Assembly (NCBI GenBank): GCA_002946415.1
Contig: NJPS01000010.1
Span: forward strand, 186,001-250,000
DNA: 64,000 bases
Source: Rutstroemia sp. NJR-2017a BVV2
Taxonomy: Eukaryota; Ascomycota; Leotiomycetes; Helotiales; Rutstroemiaceae
Direction: 5' to 3'
Both the position numbers and the translations under genes were made by a program. The notes under the pieces are model-generated. The model had not been told where the DNA came from, did not search any database, and was given only the letters and a program-made list of their open reading frames with translations. This document shows positions 1 through 10,666 of this stretch, piece by piece (positions within the stretch are counted from its first letter, which is position 1; the number at the start of each line of letters is the position of its first letter).

Positions 1-1705
1 CAATTTTATTCATTTATTAGTTCACTGGTGGATTTCAGTTTTATGTCCGTATTTCTTCGTCCTGTACAGACTTTGCCGTGCCACTCGGAAGCATTCGATT
101 TGTCAACGGGCGGGTAACCCTAAGTCCCTTTGCTAAGTTTCCTGTACAGGCAAGGCAGCAAGCGTGCGCTTTTCATTGTGATTCACTCAGTTTGCACTTT
201 TGTTCATTTTACACTTGGCATGCACGCCTTCCCTCCTGCAAGATATCTGGCCAGAAGTACCTTATACGAAGCATGGAGTGAAGAAGCTGCCTGCAGCTTG
301 ACGGCGATGGTGACCATTCTCTGCGCCGACTCCCACTTATTTGAGTAGAAGAGCCGATATGTCTGGTTCCCCCACACTCCGTTGCATACACCAGGGCAGG
401 GATCAGTGCATTCTGGCGAACTGGGCGCAATGCAATCTGCGAATAAGCATCTGGCTCGAGGATAGCCTCATGGTGCACTGCTGCACTGCTGCACCAGCTT
501 GCGTCTTCCCAATTTCACTTCTGCCGATGTCGCTCCTCGGTCCATCGTCCGATGAACTAGAAATATGACTTGCGAAGTATGGGTAACCTTATTAGTATAG
601 CACAAGCATGATTGGTTGAAAACATCGTCGAAAATGCTCTAATGTCTGATGTCCACGACCAGCGATTATCGACTAAGACTAGGGCAAAGTAAGAAAGATG
701 AAGAATCGAAGTCCCAGGCCGTTCAAGGATCGCCCTTCTACCAGAAACCAACATCCAAGGGTGTATTAATGCCAAATAAAGGTTAACGCAGCAATACAAA
801 CTCTTCCCAAGTACTCACGTCGTCAAGCCGTTGGTTCGGCAAGGGTCCCCGCGACGCAAAAAAATATTACACACAGCAACGGAGGTGACGCGGTCCGACC
901 AATGGCAAGCTTAGATAGGCCGATTACCATCTTACTGCTTTGATTGAGGGGTACCCCCATGAACCCTTGTCGGGGATGTCCCACCTTCGGTAGAGAGAGG
1001 ACAAATCAGCACTGCGATTATGGCTGTGAGTCTTGTGATCTCCTTCAGACATCGGGAGACACCGGAGGCTCACGAGACGAGGCTAGAATACTCGTATGTG
1101 CTTGTGCAGACCAGGATAAAACAGTACTTAAGTACTGAGGGATGAAAGAGGCAATTTATTGTCCGAAACTTGGATAAATGGTTTGATGAAGACTCTGCTG
1201 TACGGAGTAGGCATGAAAACGGAGAGTTCGACATGTAAGTCTTACAAATGAGCTGTTCAAGCCAGACTGTCCAAAACAAAATCTGCTGTTTGTAGCGTGA
1301 GAAGTAACAAGCAACGTAGCAATATCCCGAAGCATCAACGGTTACATACGATGGGCTTGTCATGCTCATAACAAATTGATATAGGCGTAACCCGGATGGT
1401 TGCATCAATCAAAACCAGCGTCTCGGCTCGGATAGCATCAACCTGAGAAATCTTATCGGTTCGATTCCGGAGATTATGTGCCCCGAGGTGGGGTAGCAAA
1501 CAAGGCTGTTGTTGCGAGGCTACATCCGACCACGATAAGGCTGATTCAACGGTTCAGCTATCGCTTCGCCTAAGGGAGAAGGAACGATAAACAATAGAAC
1601 TTTCATAACTGAGTAACAGACAAGTACCGCAACAGCAGTCATTCTCGATTCCTAGACATATCATATCCAAGAACGTAGATTGTACCATCAACATTTTACC
1701 TCGGG
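1..1705. other. intergenic, no supported gene
   Basis: All frames carry only short, compositionally random open stretches, and no pair of them joins into a recognisable protein. The right end must contain the promoter and 5' leader of the APC15-like gene. A T-loop-like string near 1457-1470 does not fold into a full tRNA. Confidence 0.6.
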
Positions 1706-2721
1706 ATGTTCTCTCTACCCAATCTCGCCCCGACTGACGTAAGTAAACTCATACCATGATACCGATATCATTTACATGGAAATTAACCCGCGTCTCATAG
1801 TCGTACAGTCTCTGGTACACCTCATCGCATAGCAATCCACCGCAACACATCGAGCCTACCGCCAATTCCTTCGATCAATCCAACCCTCACCTGATACAGC
1901 ACCAGAACCACGGATCCCGTCGCCAAGCAATCAACAACCGCACGCCTCTCGTGCGCCTCCGCCTAGATGAAGAGTACATTGAGCGCCGCAAACAGAATGT
2001 ACAAAACTGGGGGAGCTCATGGATCAAGCCTCCGGGGGTGCCGAAATCTCTCTACCAACTGCGAGAAGAGAAGCGGGAAATGGAAGAACACCAAGAAGCA
2101 TTACGCCGAGAACAACTTGCGCAAGAACTTGCGGAAGCGGAGGCGGAAGCGCTGATGCCAGACGATGGGATGGACGGAGATGGAGATATGGACGATGTCG
2201 TTGATCTCGACGATGAGATTCCCGAAGCAGATGCGACGGGGCTTGGTGGTGACGAGACGGAGGATTCGGAGGACGAGGAAAATGACACCGAGGAGGTGCC
2301 TAGGGGAGTCTTAGCTTCGCGGATGCCGGATCGAGAAACGCTTGTGTATGGCGAGCCGGCTGGGACGGAGATGTTCGGCGGGGATGATGGGTCGACGATT
2401 GATGATGAAGAGCGCTCGGGGATGTTGCAGGAGGAAGACCTGGTTCATGAGCATGGGATGGAGGAGGGAGATATGGATATGGATGCGGATATGGACGCTG
2501 ATATACCGGAGTCGGAAGAGGGGTATGAGCATACGGATACGGAGGAGGAAATTGATAGTAGTGAGGAGGAGGAGAGCGAGGCGGAAAGTTTGCCGCAGGT
2601 TAATCCTGGGGCGAGTATGATCAGAAGTGATGGGACGCAGAATTCGATGGATTTGTCGAATCTCATTTCGCATGATAGTAGCTTGCTGCAAAGTAGTCCT
2701 TATGGAAGGCCAGGGAGGTAG
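1706..2721 (+). CDS. APC15: Anaphase-promoting complex subunit 15 (Apc15p-like)
   Basis: Exons 1706-1738 and 1801-2721 give 317 aa. The 62-bp intron (GTAAGT..CATAG, phase 0) joins MFSLPNLAPTD to SYSLWYTSS. This start and the following SLWYTS are the N-terminal signature I know from fungal Apc15 proteins. A second conserved stretch, WIKPPGVPKSL, lies at about residues 85-95 and is followed by a charged helix. From about residue 125 the protein is very acidic and low in complexity (Asp/Glu/Met/Gly), as in the family. Apc15 is a small subunit of the APC/C ubiquitin ligase that helps turn over the mitotic checkpoint complex. The gene converges on BET1. The function is inferred from the family and the acidic tail adds no information. 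Confidence 0.82.
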
Positions 2722-3287
2722 TGTTGAGGTTGGAGGGGAGGGGTTCAGTCATCGCGGTTGCTTCAGTGATGGCATGATATGAGCAGGCAAAGGGCATTGG
2801 GCAGAGTGATAACCAGGAGAGAAGGGCTGCGAAAGCAGTAGCAGGCGATGTATAATTAATGGTTCTGCCCTTTTGATAGCCAGATACCCCCATTCGCATT
2901 CATTCTTCGAAGTCCGTGTCCTCGCTGAAGCTATTGCGAGGTTTTGATTGCGAGACCAGACCAAGGATAACTGTGCAAATCCAAAATCAACAAGAATGAT
3001 ATATGCATTATCCACCAGCTCTAGATCGACCAGCGGTAATAAAAGGACATAATGTACAATAAACCCCTTCAATGAATGCCCCTTCAACGCCATTCCGCCC
3101 AATGCCATCCCATCATCCATCGTATCATAACTCTTCTTCACAAATGGTCGTGTCTAACATTCAATAACCACCGTAGCACCCGTACGACTGACTATCCCCC
3201 AGTCTACTACCTCCTCTCTCCCATCGATCATCTACACGTTCTCCTCCCCAACCTTCCCCCCTTTCCCTTCTCCCTTCCTCGCCTACC
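2722..3287. other. convergent 3' region between APC15 and BET1
   Basis: This is a 3'-3' intergenic stretch, pyrimidine-rich toward BET1. I see no gene in it. It presumably holds both transcript ends. Confidence 0.6.
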
Positions 3288-4315
3288 TCACCTAACCCAC
3301 ACCCAGAAAAACAGCCCAAACACCGCCGCGAAAAACATCAACCACACCTTCCAACTCACCCCGGTCTTCTGACTCATAATCAACATGCGGTTCATCGTCC
3401 CCCGGATGCGCACCCGCGTGTTCTCAAACGAATCGTTCATTTTCTCCGCCAGCGCCGACGACTCGCGGATCTCGTCGCCGATTGCGATTGTCATCTTTTG
3501 GGGGGTTAGTTGGGGGGAAGGAAAAAGATGGGAAGGGAATAGGGGAGGGGATGGAGGGTACGTACGGTTTTGAGCTGTTTTACTTTCCCCATGATTCCCT
3601 CAACTTGCTCGTCGTTTTGGCTTTCTAGCTCGTTAAGGACCGCATCGCTGTATTGTCCCCTATGAGAAGTTTGCGCATTAGCCTTCTTCCTGCTCCTCTT
3701 TCCCTTCATCCGTTCCCTTACACCCCACCCCCATCCATCCCAATCCGCGCATCCCCCCCAACCCTCTATATCCCCTCCTCTGCCCTTCCCTCCTCACCAC
3801 CCTCCCTCCAGCGCATCTCATTGCAACCTACACACCCACCCCCAGCATGCACGCCAAACTTACCTACTATTCGGCGTTGCCGCTCTAAACCCGCCATACG
3901 CATTCGCATTCGGCTTCTCAGCCCCAAGCCCCGCCCCAGGATACCCATACCCGCGCGCCGGACTCGCGCTCGCGGTGCGCGCGGGCGAGCCGCCGTTGTA
4001 GTTTTCAAAGAGCGCGCTGCGCGGATCGCGCTGGTGAAGCGTGGAGTTGAATCTGATTGTTTTGGGTTTTAGTTTGTAAATTCTTTTGCTTGGGAGGATG
4101 CGCTGGGGGTGTGAGTAGCAGGAAAGGAAAAGAAAGGGGGAGTGAGGAATTGCGCTGTGTCGCGGGCAAGTAAGTACATAGATGGATGCCCGGCGAATCC
4201 CTCAAACTTTCGCGGGGCAAAGTATCACATACATGCACACTTGAGTATGGGGTTGAGACAGACAGAAGCCAAGACAATACTAAGAAAACGAAAATATTCC
4301 TTACCTCGAACTCAT
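3288..4315 (-). CDS. BET1: ER-Golgi SNARE Bet1
   Basis: Four exons (4305-4315, 3864-4052, 3566-3659, 3288-3494) encode 166 aa. The protein starts MSSRFNSTLHQRDPRSALF. A glycine-rich linker follows, then the SNARE helix (from about residue 66, with LNELESQNDEQVEGIMGK and MTIAIGDEIRESSALAEKMN). It ends in a hydrophobic tail anchor (about 148-165, VWLMFFAAVFGLFFWVWV). The MSSRF start, the SNARE heptads and the tail match yeast Bet1, the Qc/v-SNARE of ER-to-Golgi vesicles. The coding part of exon 1 is only 11 bp and the Arg-4 codon is split by the intron. All junctions are GT..AG and phase-consistent. The gene lies head-to-tail downstream of CHZ1 on the same strand. Confidence 0.9.
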
Positions 4316-5078
4316 GTTTGCGATTGCGACAGCTAGAACAAAAATTGGAGAAATTAAGGGAGTTAAAGTTGCCTTTTCCCTTTGTCGTCCGGAAAGTTTT
4401 GAGGATAGGTGTTCGTTCGGGCCGGGAAAGTTGACATCAAAAGTCCACAGTGTCTTGTCTTGAGCTACAGCGCGCAGGCAGTACGACTTCACGGCTCGTA
4501 AGAAAATGAAGGAAATCAAAGATATATTTTTTCGACGGTGAAGCTCTGATGTCTTAAACTGTACTGATATCCATGAAATTTAGCGTTTATCCTTGTCTGC
4601 TAATCTAGCATCCTAGTAAGTCTTGAATTTGGTGATTGTCAGTCTGTGCTTTGAGGCAGATTGTTTTTCTCTGGAAAGTCTTCACGGGCAAAAGTGCATA
4701 TGAATGATTGGAAACTTTGCTGATGAGATTTATACTACGCAAAAGACGCCTCTTATTTTGGTATCTAGGGTAAACCGTATGCTCACTCGCGTAAGAGACT
4801 TTCTCCCATTTTCCCTTCCACGCCGCCATACCAACCGTCACATCATCATGTGCATAGTGTCTCGTAATGTATGTCGTGAGAAAGCCGTGAAGAAATTTTT
4901 TCGGGTAATCGAGGATTGAGGTGTAACTGATCGAGTCGCGAAAACAATGCAGAAGGAGTTGATATCCAGTATGTTCTGTCCATGTCCCAGGTAGACCAAG
5001 TATCCCAACAGGCGTTCCCAATTGTCAACATTATGGATCACATCGATCTACCATGGGCAATCTTCACGTTCCGCTCCA
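4316..5078. other. intergenic between CHZ1 and BET1
   Basis: This stretch of 760 bp holds the CHZ1 3' end and the BET1 promoter. No open frame in it looks conserved. Confidence 0.5.
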
Positions 5079-5529
5079 TCAGTTTCCCTCCATATGCTCA
5101 TCCTCGTCCTCCTCACCTTCGCCTTCGAAGTCGTCGTCCTCATCATCCTCGTCGTCGTCGGCTGGGAGCTCTTTCGCGGCCTTGGCGAAATCGATTTGCT
5201 TTCCACGAGTACGACGACCACCGGCGATGATGTTGCTTGGATCGATCTCGTTGTCTGAAGCTTCCTCCTCAACTTCCTCAGCTGTAGTTAAAGTCAACAT
5301 ATGTCCCATTGTAGCGGTGAAAGGTCTTCCTTACGAGCTGGTGCCTATAGTTGAACTTGTTAGTATGTTGCTATGGTGGGGTAGGTATGTTTAGTTTACT
5401 CACATCTTCAGCCTCCTCTTCACTAGAGCTGTCCTCATTCTCTCCCATGCTCACATCGTCAACGGCCTTTCCCTTGCCTTTGTCGGCAGAGGAAGTGTTG
5501 ACATTTGCGGAGCTATCTTGGGCAGACAT
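5079..5529 (-). CDS. CHZ1: Histone H2A.Z-specific chaperone Chz1
   Basis: Exons 5404-5529, 5335-5344 and 5079-5281 encode 112 aa. The protein is highly acidic at both ends. The middle carries the CHZ motif, DPSNIIAGGRRTRGKQID at about residues 60-77, which binds H2A.Z-H2B dimers for delivery to SWR1. The middle exon is only 10 bp. It is needed because reading on from it without the second intron reaches an in-frame TGA, while splicing gives APAPEEVEEEASDNEIDPSN. Both flanking introns are GT..AG. The start MSAQDSS fits the family. The protein is nuclear by family knowledge. Confidence 0.88.
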
Positions 5530-5987
5530 CTTGACAATGGGTATTGTGAAGGATTGTTTGTTGGTGGGGAATTGTTCTGGATTGTTGGACTGTGTTTACT
5601 GTATTTTGGGTCGGCAATTTTTAGAAAGGCGGAGAGAGGAGAGACAACTCAGATCGTTTCCAAACCCCTACTGCTAAATAAAGTTTCGCGACTTTCCAAA
5701 ATACCATCGGGGAGGGCGCGTTTACTCGTGAAAAATGGCGCTAGTGGAGCGGCCACCAGACTTTTGATTCGTGCACAGATCAGACGGAATTACGGGGATC
5801 TGGTGCTAAGGTTAGTCCAGGTACATAATTGGCAGCAACCAGCAATCTTTTCAGAGCAAGTGGAAGTTTGGAACTCTCTTGTCGCCTTCATCAGATTCGT
5901 TTCATTACTCTTTTTTGCATTGAAATTTGGTGAGGATACTGACTAGAGTGGCCACTTTATAAATCTAGAAATCTACAAACAGCAAAT
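5530..5987. promoter_or_regulatory. divergent promoter region CHZ1/AMD1
   Basis: A 458-bp gap separates the start codons of CHZ1 (-) and AMD1 (+), so both promoters must lie here. No specific element stands out by eye. Confidence 0.5.
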
Positions 5988-8900
5988 ATGCCAGGTAAGA
6001 CATCTCTCCGTGCGGGGTGATGGAATCCCAAATCGAAGCTTCCAAATGCCCCGCGATACAAGGGTACCAAGCTACAAACTAACAGGTTTCGGCCAGGCTC
6101 TTCAGAAGCTAGCTCACTAAGACCAAAACCTTCTCGAGTATCTTCCAGATTGAACATATCTGCTGTGTCTGATGACGATGACGATATTGTCCAAGTTCAC
6201 GACAATGGCGACGATTCCGATGTGCCGTACGACGAGCCGGAAACGAGTACAACGTCCATGCTCCCCGAGGCGGCCATAGCTGCAGACGGAACTCCAGATT
6301 CTCAAGATGGGCTCCTGGCCAGAGATAAACAAAAGAGAACGGCCTACTTCGATTATGTTGCCGAGAAAGAGATGAGTCAGGCCGACTCCAAGCTATTCTA
6401 TCAACGCAGTCAATTGGAGAGTCATAAAACCGGTGGGAGTAACTGGGGCAATTCGCAGAAGTCCGCAGTGCCTAGTCCTGTGTTGAAGCCGAGATCATTT
6501 TCCAATATGTTAGATGGAGGTCAAGGGATCTCTGCGAAGAGCGGACAAAATCTAGCACATCAGATGAGTCGATTTAGACCTGCTCCTCCTATCGGCCTCG
6601 CAGATCTGGGAAAGCATCCTGAAAGCACTATCATTCAAGAACCAACTCTTGCGGCAGGTACTTTTGTCCATACTCCTGGGGGCCATCACAGACGAGAATC
6701 CCTCCTTAGGGCGGACAAAGAAGCAAGAGATCATACGGCACACCCAGGCCTTCCACACGAGCAGAAACCCCTCCTTGAAATGGAGGGAGTACATGGGGCT
6801 GGGGCTGGCATAGGAATTGGGGCTGGTACCGGTGGCTTTGCAAACTCCGATGCTCATATTACCTCGGAGCTAGCGAGCATTTACACCAACATCCAGAAAG
6901 TCTTGGACATTAGACACAAATACATTCGCTTGTCCCTGCAAGAAGATGGAGATAACCCTAAGGATGATCCCAACTGGAGCATCTACCCCCCTCCACCTGA
7001 ACCCTCCTGGCACGATGAGAGAGCGGCGACAAATGCCAGAAACAGCAACGTTAATAGCTTGGCCAATAGCACCATTCTACCTCCACTTGGCGGTAGTAGC
7101 AGCCACGCAAATTTAAGTGCAGTGGCGGCAGAATTATCCAATGCTCAGACTCCGGTCACCCCAAAGACACCATACCGGAAGAGAAAGCCCGGGCAAGACA
7201 TTGGATCGGACTTTGAAATGGAAGATCTTCTTCCTCTACCAGGGCCTGGAGAGATGACTTTCCGCCTTGACGGTAGTGGTGTCTATCAGGTGTACGAAAA
7301 CTCGAAGCTTCAGGAACTTGATACACCAGTCATCAATATTCCTGACATCAGAGAATTCTACATGGATTTAGAAGAGATCCTCAATGTCTCCTCCGATGGC
7401 CCCAGTAAGAGTTTCGCATTTCGTCGACTGCAATATCTGGAAGGTAAATTCAACCTCTATGTCCTTCTCAATGAATACCAGGAAATGGCAGACAGCAAGC
7501 GTGTGCCTCACAGAGATTTCTACAATGTTAGAAAGGTTGATACTCACGTTCACCACTCTGCATGCATGAATCAAAAGCACTTGCTGCGATTCATTAAGAG
7601 CAAAATGAAGAAGTGCCCTGATGAAGTCGTCATGTTCAGAGATGGGAAGCATCTGACCTTGGCGGAGGTGTTTCAAAGTATCAACTTGACTGCTTATGAT
7701 CTGAGTATCGACACTCTTGATATGCATGTAAGTTTGCGCATAAAGTTAACTTTTTCTCATCAACGTTATCTGACTTATGATCTAGGCACACACGGACTCT
7801 TTCCATCGCTTTGATAAGTTCAACTTGAAGTATAATCCTGTCGGCGAGTCTCGTCTAAGAACCATCTTCCTCAAGACAGACAATTTCATCAACGGTCGAT
7901 ACTTGGCAGAAATCACGAAGGAGGTCATCTCTGATCTTGAGTCAAGCAAATATCAAATGGTCGAATGGCGTATCTCTATTTATGGAAGAACCATCGACGA
8001 ATGGGACAAACTGGCAGCTTGGGTCGTCGATAACAAATTATTCTCCCACAATGTTCGATGGCTGATTCAAGTCCCTCGACTGTTTGATGTCTACAAGTCC
8101 AGCGGATTGATGGAGAACTTCGAACAGGTCATTGTGAATCTATTCCAGCCTCTCTTTGAGGTAACCAAGGATCCTGCTAGCCACCCCAAGCTTCACATAT
8201 TCCTTCAGAGAGTCATCGGCTTCGACAGCGTTGACGATGAAAGTAAGGCGGAGCGGAGATTGTTCAGAAAGTTCCCCGTGCCAAAAGTATGGGAGTCGAA
8301 GCAAAATCCACCCTACAGTTACTGGATTTATTACCTCTTCGCAAACATTGCCTCGCTGAACGTCTGGCGCAAGCAACGTGGATTCAACACATTCTTACTC
8401 AGACCTCATTGCGGAGAAGCTGGTGATAGTGATCATTTGGCTGCAGCTGTCTTGTGTTGTCACAGTATCAGTCATGGTCTGCTTCTTCGCAAGGTGCCAT
8501 TGTTGCAGTACATCTTCTATCTCGAGCAGATTGGGGTAGCAATGTCTCCTTTGAGTAACAATGCTCTGTTCCTGGCATACGAGCGAAATCCATTCCTTTC
8601 TTACTTCAAGCGAGGTCTGAATGTATCTCTTTCCACGGATGATCCTCTACAATTTGCATTCACGAAGGAGCCCCTGATTGAAGAATACTCAGTAGCCGCC
8701 CAAATCTACAAGCTCAGCGCTGTAGATATGTGCGAACTGGCCAAGAACTCCGTCAAACAGAGTGGGTTCGAGCATTCCGTCAAGCAACGATGGTTAGGTC
8801 CAGATTATCATCTACCTGGCGTCACGGGCAACACAATGGCAAAGAGCAATGTTCCGAATATCCGAGAAGGATTCCGCCATGAAACCTTGATGCAGGAATT

Positions 8901-9554
8901 GTCTATGTAAGTCAAGACTGTCCTTCCCATATCTGCCATGCTAATTATCCCAGGATTGAACGTTATACTGCCTTGGCAACCCCGGCGCTTGAGACACCAG
9001 CTAATCTTGCGGATGGCGCTTCCTTTTTCACCGGAGCACCTGGAACCCGACCTCATTCTCCAACGTCATCTATGAAGGCGTCTGCGAGTGTAGTAGATCT
9101 TGGTGCCTCGCAACATTATCAACAGTTCCCCGCTCAAGCAGCTCGTCACCCCGCCCACTCCCAGCTCCATTTAGACGCCCACGGCGGATCCAACGCCAAG
9201 AGTATAGCTAGTCCCTCCGGCTACGCTACTCCAAACCATCAAACTCAACCAAACTCCTCCTTCAACTCACCAATCTCGGCAGCCAAAGGACGCGAGAGCT
9301 CATGGCCCATCGAAGGTTTCAGCGACCTGCACTTGTCTGGGAGCGAGCCGAGAATCTTCCCTGGTGTGGTCAGTCGTAAGCAGAGACGAGAGAGTATTAG
9401 GAAGAATAGCGTTACGGAGAGTGATGAGCATGCGTTGATGATGTTGAGGAGGAGTACGGATAATAAGAGTTCGGCGACGTTGGATACGAAGGTTGATGAG
9501 GCGGATGCGGAGAAGAGTGATGCGGAGATGGAGGAGGCGGGTGGTGATGATTAG
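5988..9554 (+). CDS. AMD1: AMP deaminase
   Basis: Exons 5988-5994, 6106-7727, 7786-8906 and 8954-9554 encode 1116 aa. AMP deaminase converts AMP to IMP and ammonia in the purine nucleotide cycle. Metal-binding HVH lies at about residues 483-485 ([15 protein letters not shown]). [18 protein letters not shown] follows the second intron. The catalytic aspartates lie in [10 protein letters not shown] at about 828-829, followed by [18 protein letters not shown]. The first 300 residues and the Ser-rich, then acidic, C-terminal tail are low-complexity and probably regulatory. The start is inferred: a 7-bp coding exon (ATGCCAG) spliced to the acceptor TTCAG at 6105 is the only nearby choice that keeps the frame and leaves room after the CTAAC branch site at 6078-6082. 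The N-terminus is therefore less sure than the rest. Confidence 0.92.
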
Positions 9555-10666
9555 GTTTATTATTCCTTGCCCGTGGATGGGTGGAAGGCTGGACTGTCGA
9601 TTAGAGAAGGATTGACATGGAAGAAGGATTGACATGGAAGAAGGATTGGCTTTACTTGATGATATAGAGGGCTGGCATATGAGGAATGAATGAATGCATG
9701 GCTTATTTGCATAGAGCGGCGTTTTGCTTTTGATATTCTGGCTCGTTACATAAGAGGGTATGGAAGTGGTAGATGGGATTATATCAATGAGATGAACACA
9801 CAACATGGAGGAAATAAAGACACACTTTATGACATTAGACGCTTTTAGATAGGTAGATAGATAGATATCATAACCAAATATTTACGTTCTTTACCATTTT
9901 CGGCTCTTAATACAACAGTAATGAATTTCTCTCGCCTTTGAATTTAAGGTTACAAGAACGATAATAAGGATTCCATGCATAAGATCCCCAAATGGCAGAA
10001 AGATATACAGCATCTAACTCAGGTACTCACTACTCGAGAATAGGAATCGTCCGCTCACCTGATAGCTGAGCCGTTTCCAGTCTTCGCAATCAACGGTCCC
10101 TGGGTCTGAAATCTCCCAATGTATAAACTGAAACTGGTATAGTATCCGCTGGATATATTATAGATTCTGCTTCCGCTTCCGCCAGTTCGTTGGCCAGCTG
10201 TTCGCGATGGGAGCTTCGGCATGTTCTTCCATTTCACGATGTGCTTCGCGTTGTTGGGATACTACAGTAGGGGCTGGAGCTAGGTGTTGCTGTAGGCTTG
10301 GATGATGAGTTTAGTTAGGTCATTCCATGGGTTACGGTTGAAAGTGTGCTTAGTAAACAAAAGACTGTATTTCGTATCTACAGTAACCAAGCTAAGTGTC
10401 CGTAGACAGCTTAGCGTCATCTATGAAGTACCCGCATTTTTCTCTTACATTTTAGAGACCGCGCCTCTACCCAAAGGATCCGTTCTTACATGCACTCCAA
10501 TGCCCATCACCCAGAATCAAGATGCTATCACCAAATACCGAGTGTATATCTCTGAACCATACCACTGAGTAGTAGTTACGACTTAGGAGGTGGCAACTTC
10601 AGGAGGAAGTGGCGATAATGAGGTTCAGGACCATATTCCGTCCCTCTGCGCTGCCCATCAGTCCGA
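9555..10666. other. convergent intergenic region, short tandem repeat near 9607
   Basis: AMD1 and the zinc-finger gene converge here. A 17-bp unit (AAGGATTGACATGGAAG) occurs twice in full and once in part at 9607-9648, just after the AMD1 stop. A GATA-type tetranucleotide run lies near 9850. I see no gene. Confidence 0.6.

Noticed and set aside
1421..1475. tRNA-like string with GGTTCGATTCC T-loop
   Set aside because: The T-stem has mismatches, the span to any matching acceptor half is only about 55 nt, and no D-arm or anticodon arm of normal geometry can be placed.
6084..6086. AACAG as the acceptor of AMD1 intron 1
   Set aside because: It lies only about 3 nt past the CTAAC branch site and gives the wrong phase. 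TTCAG at 6105 fits both.
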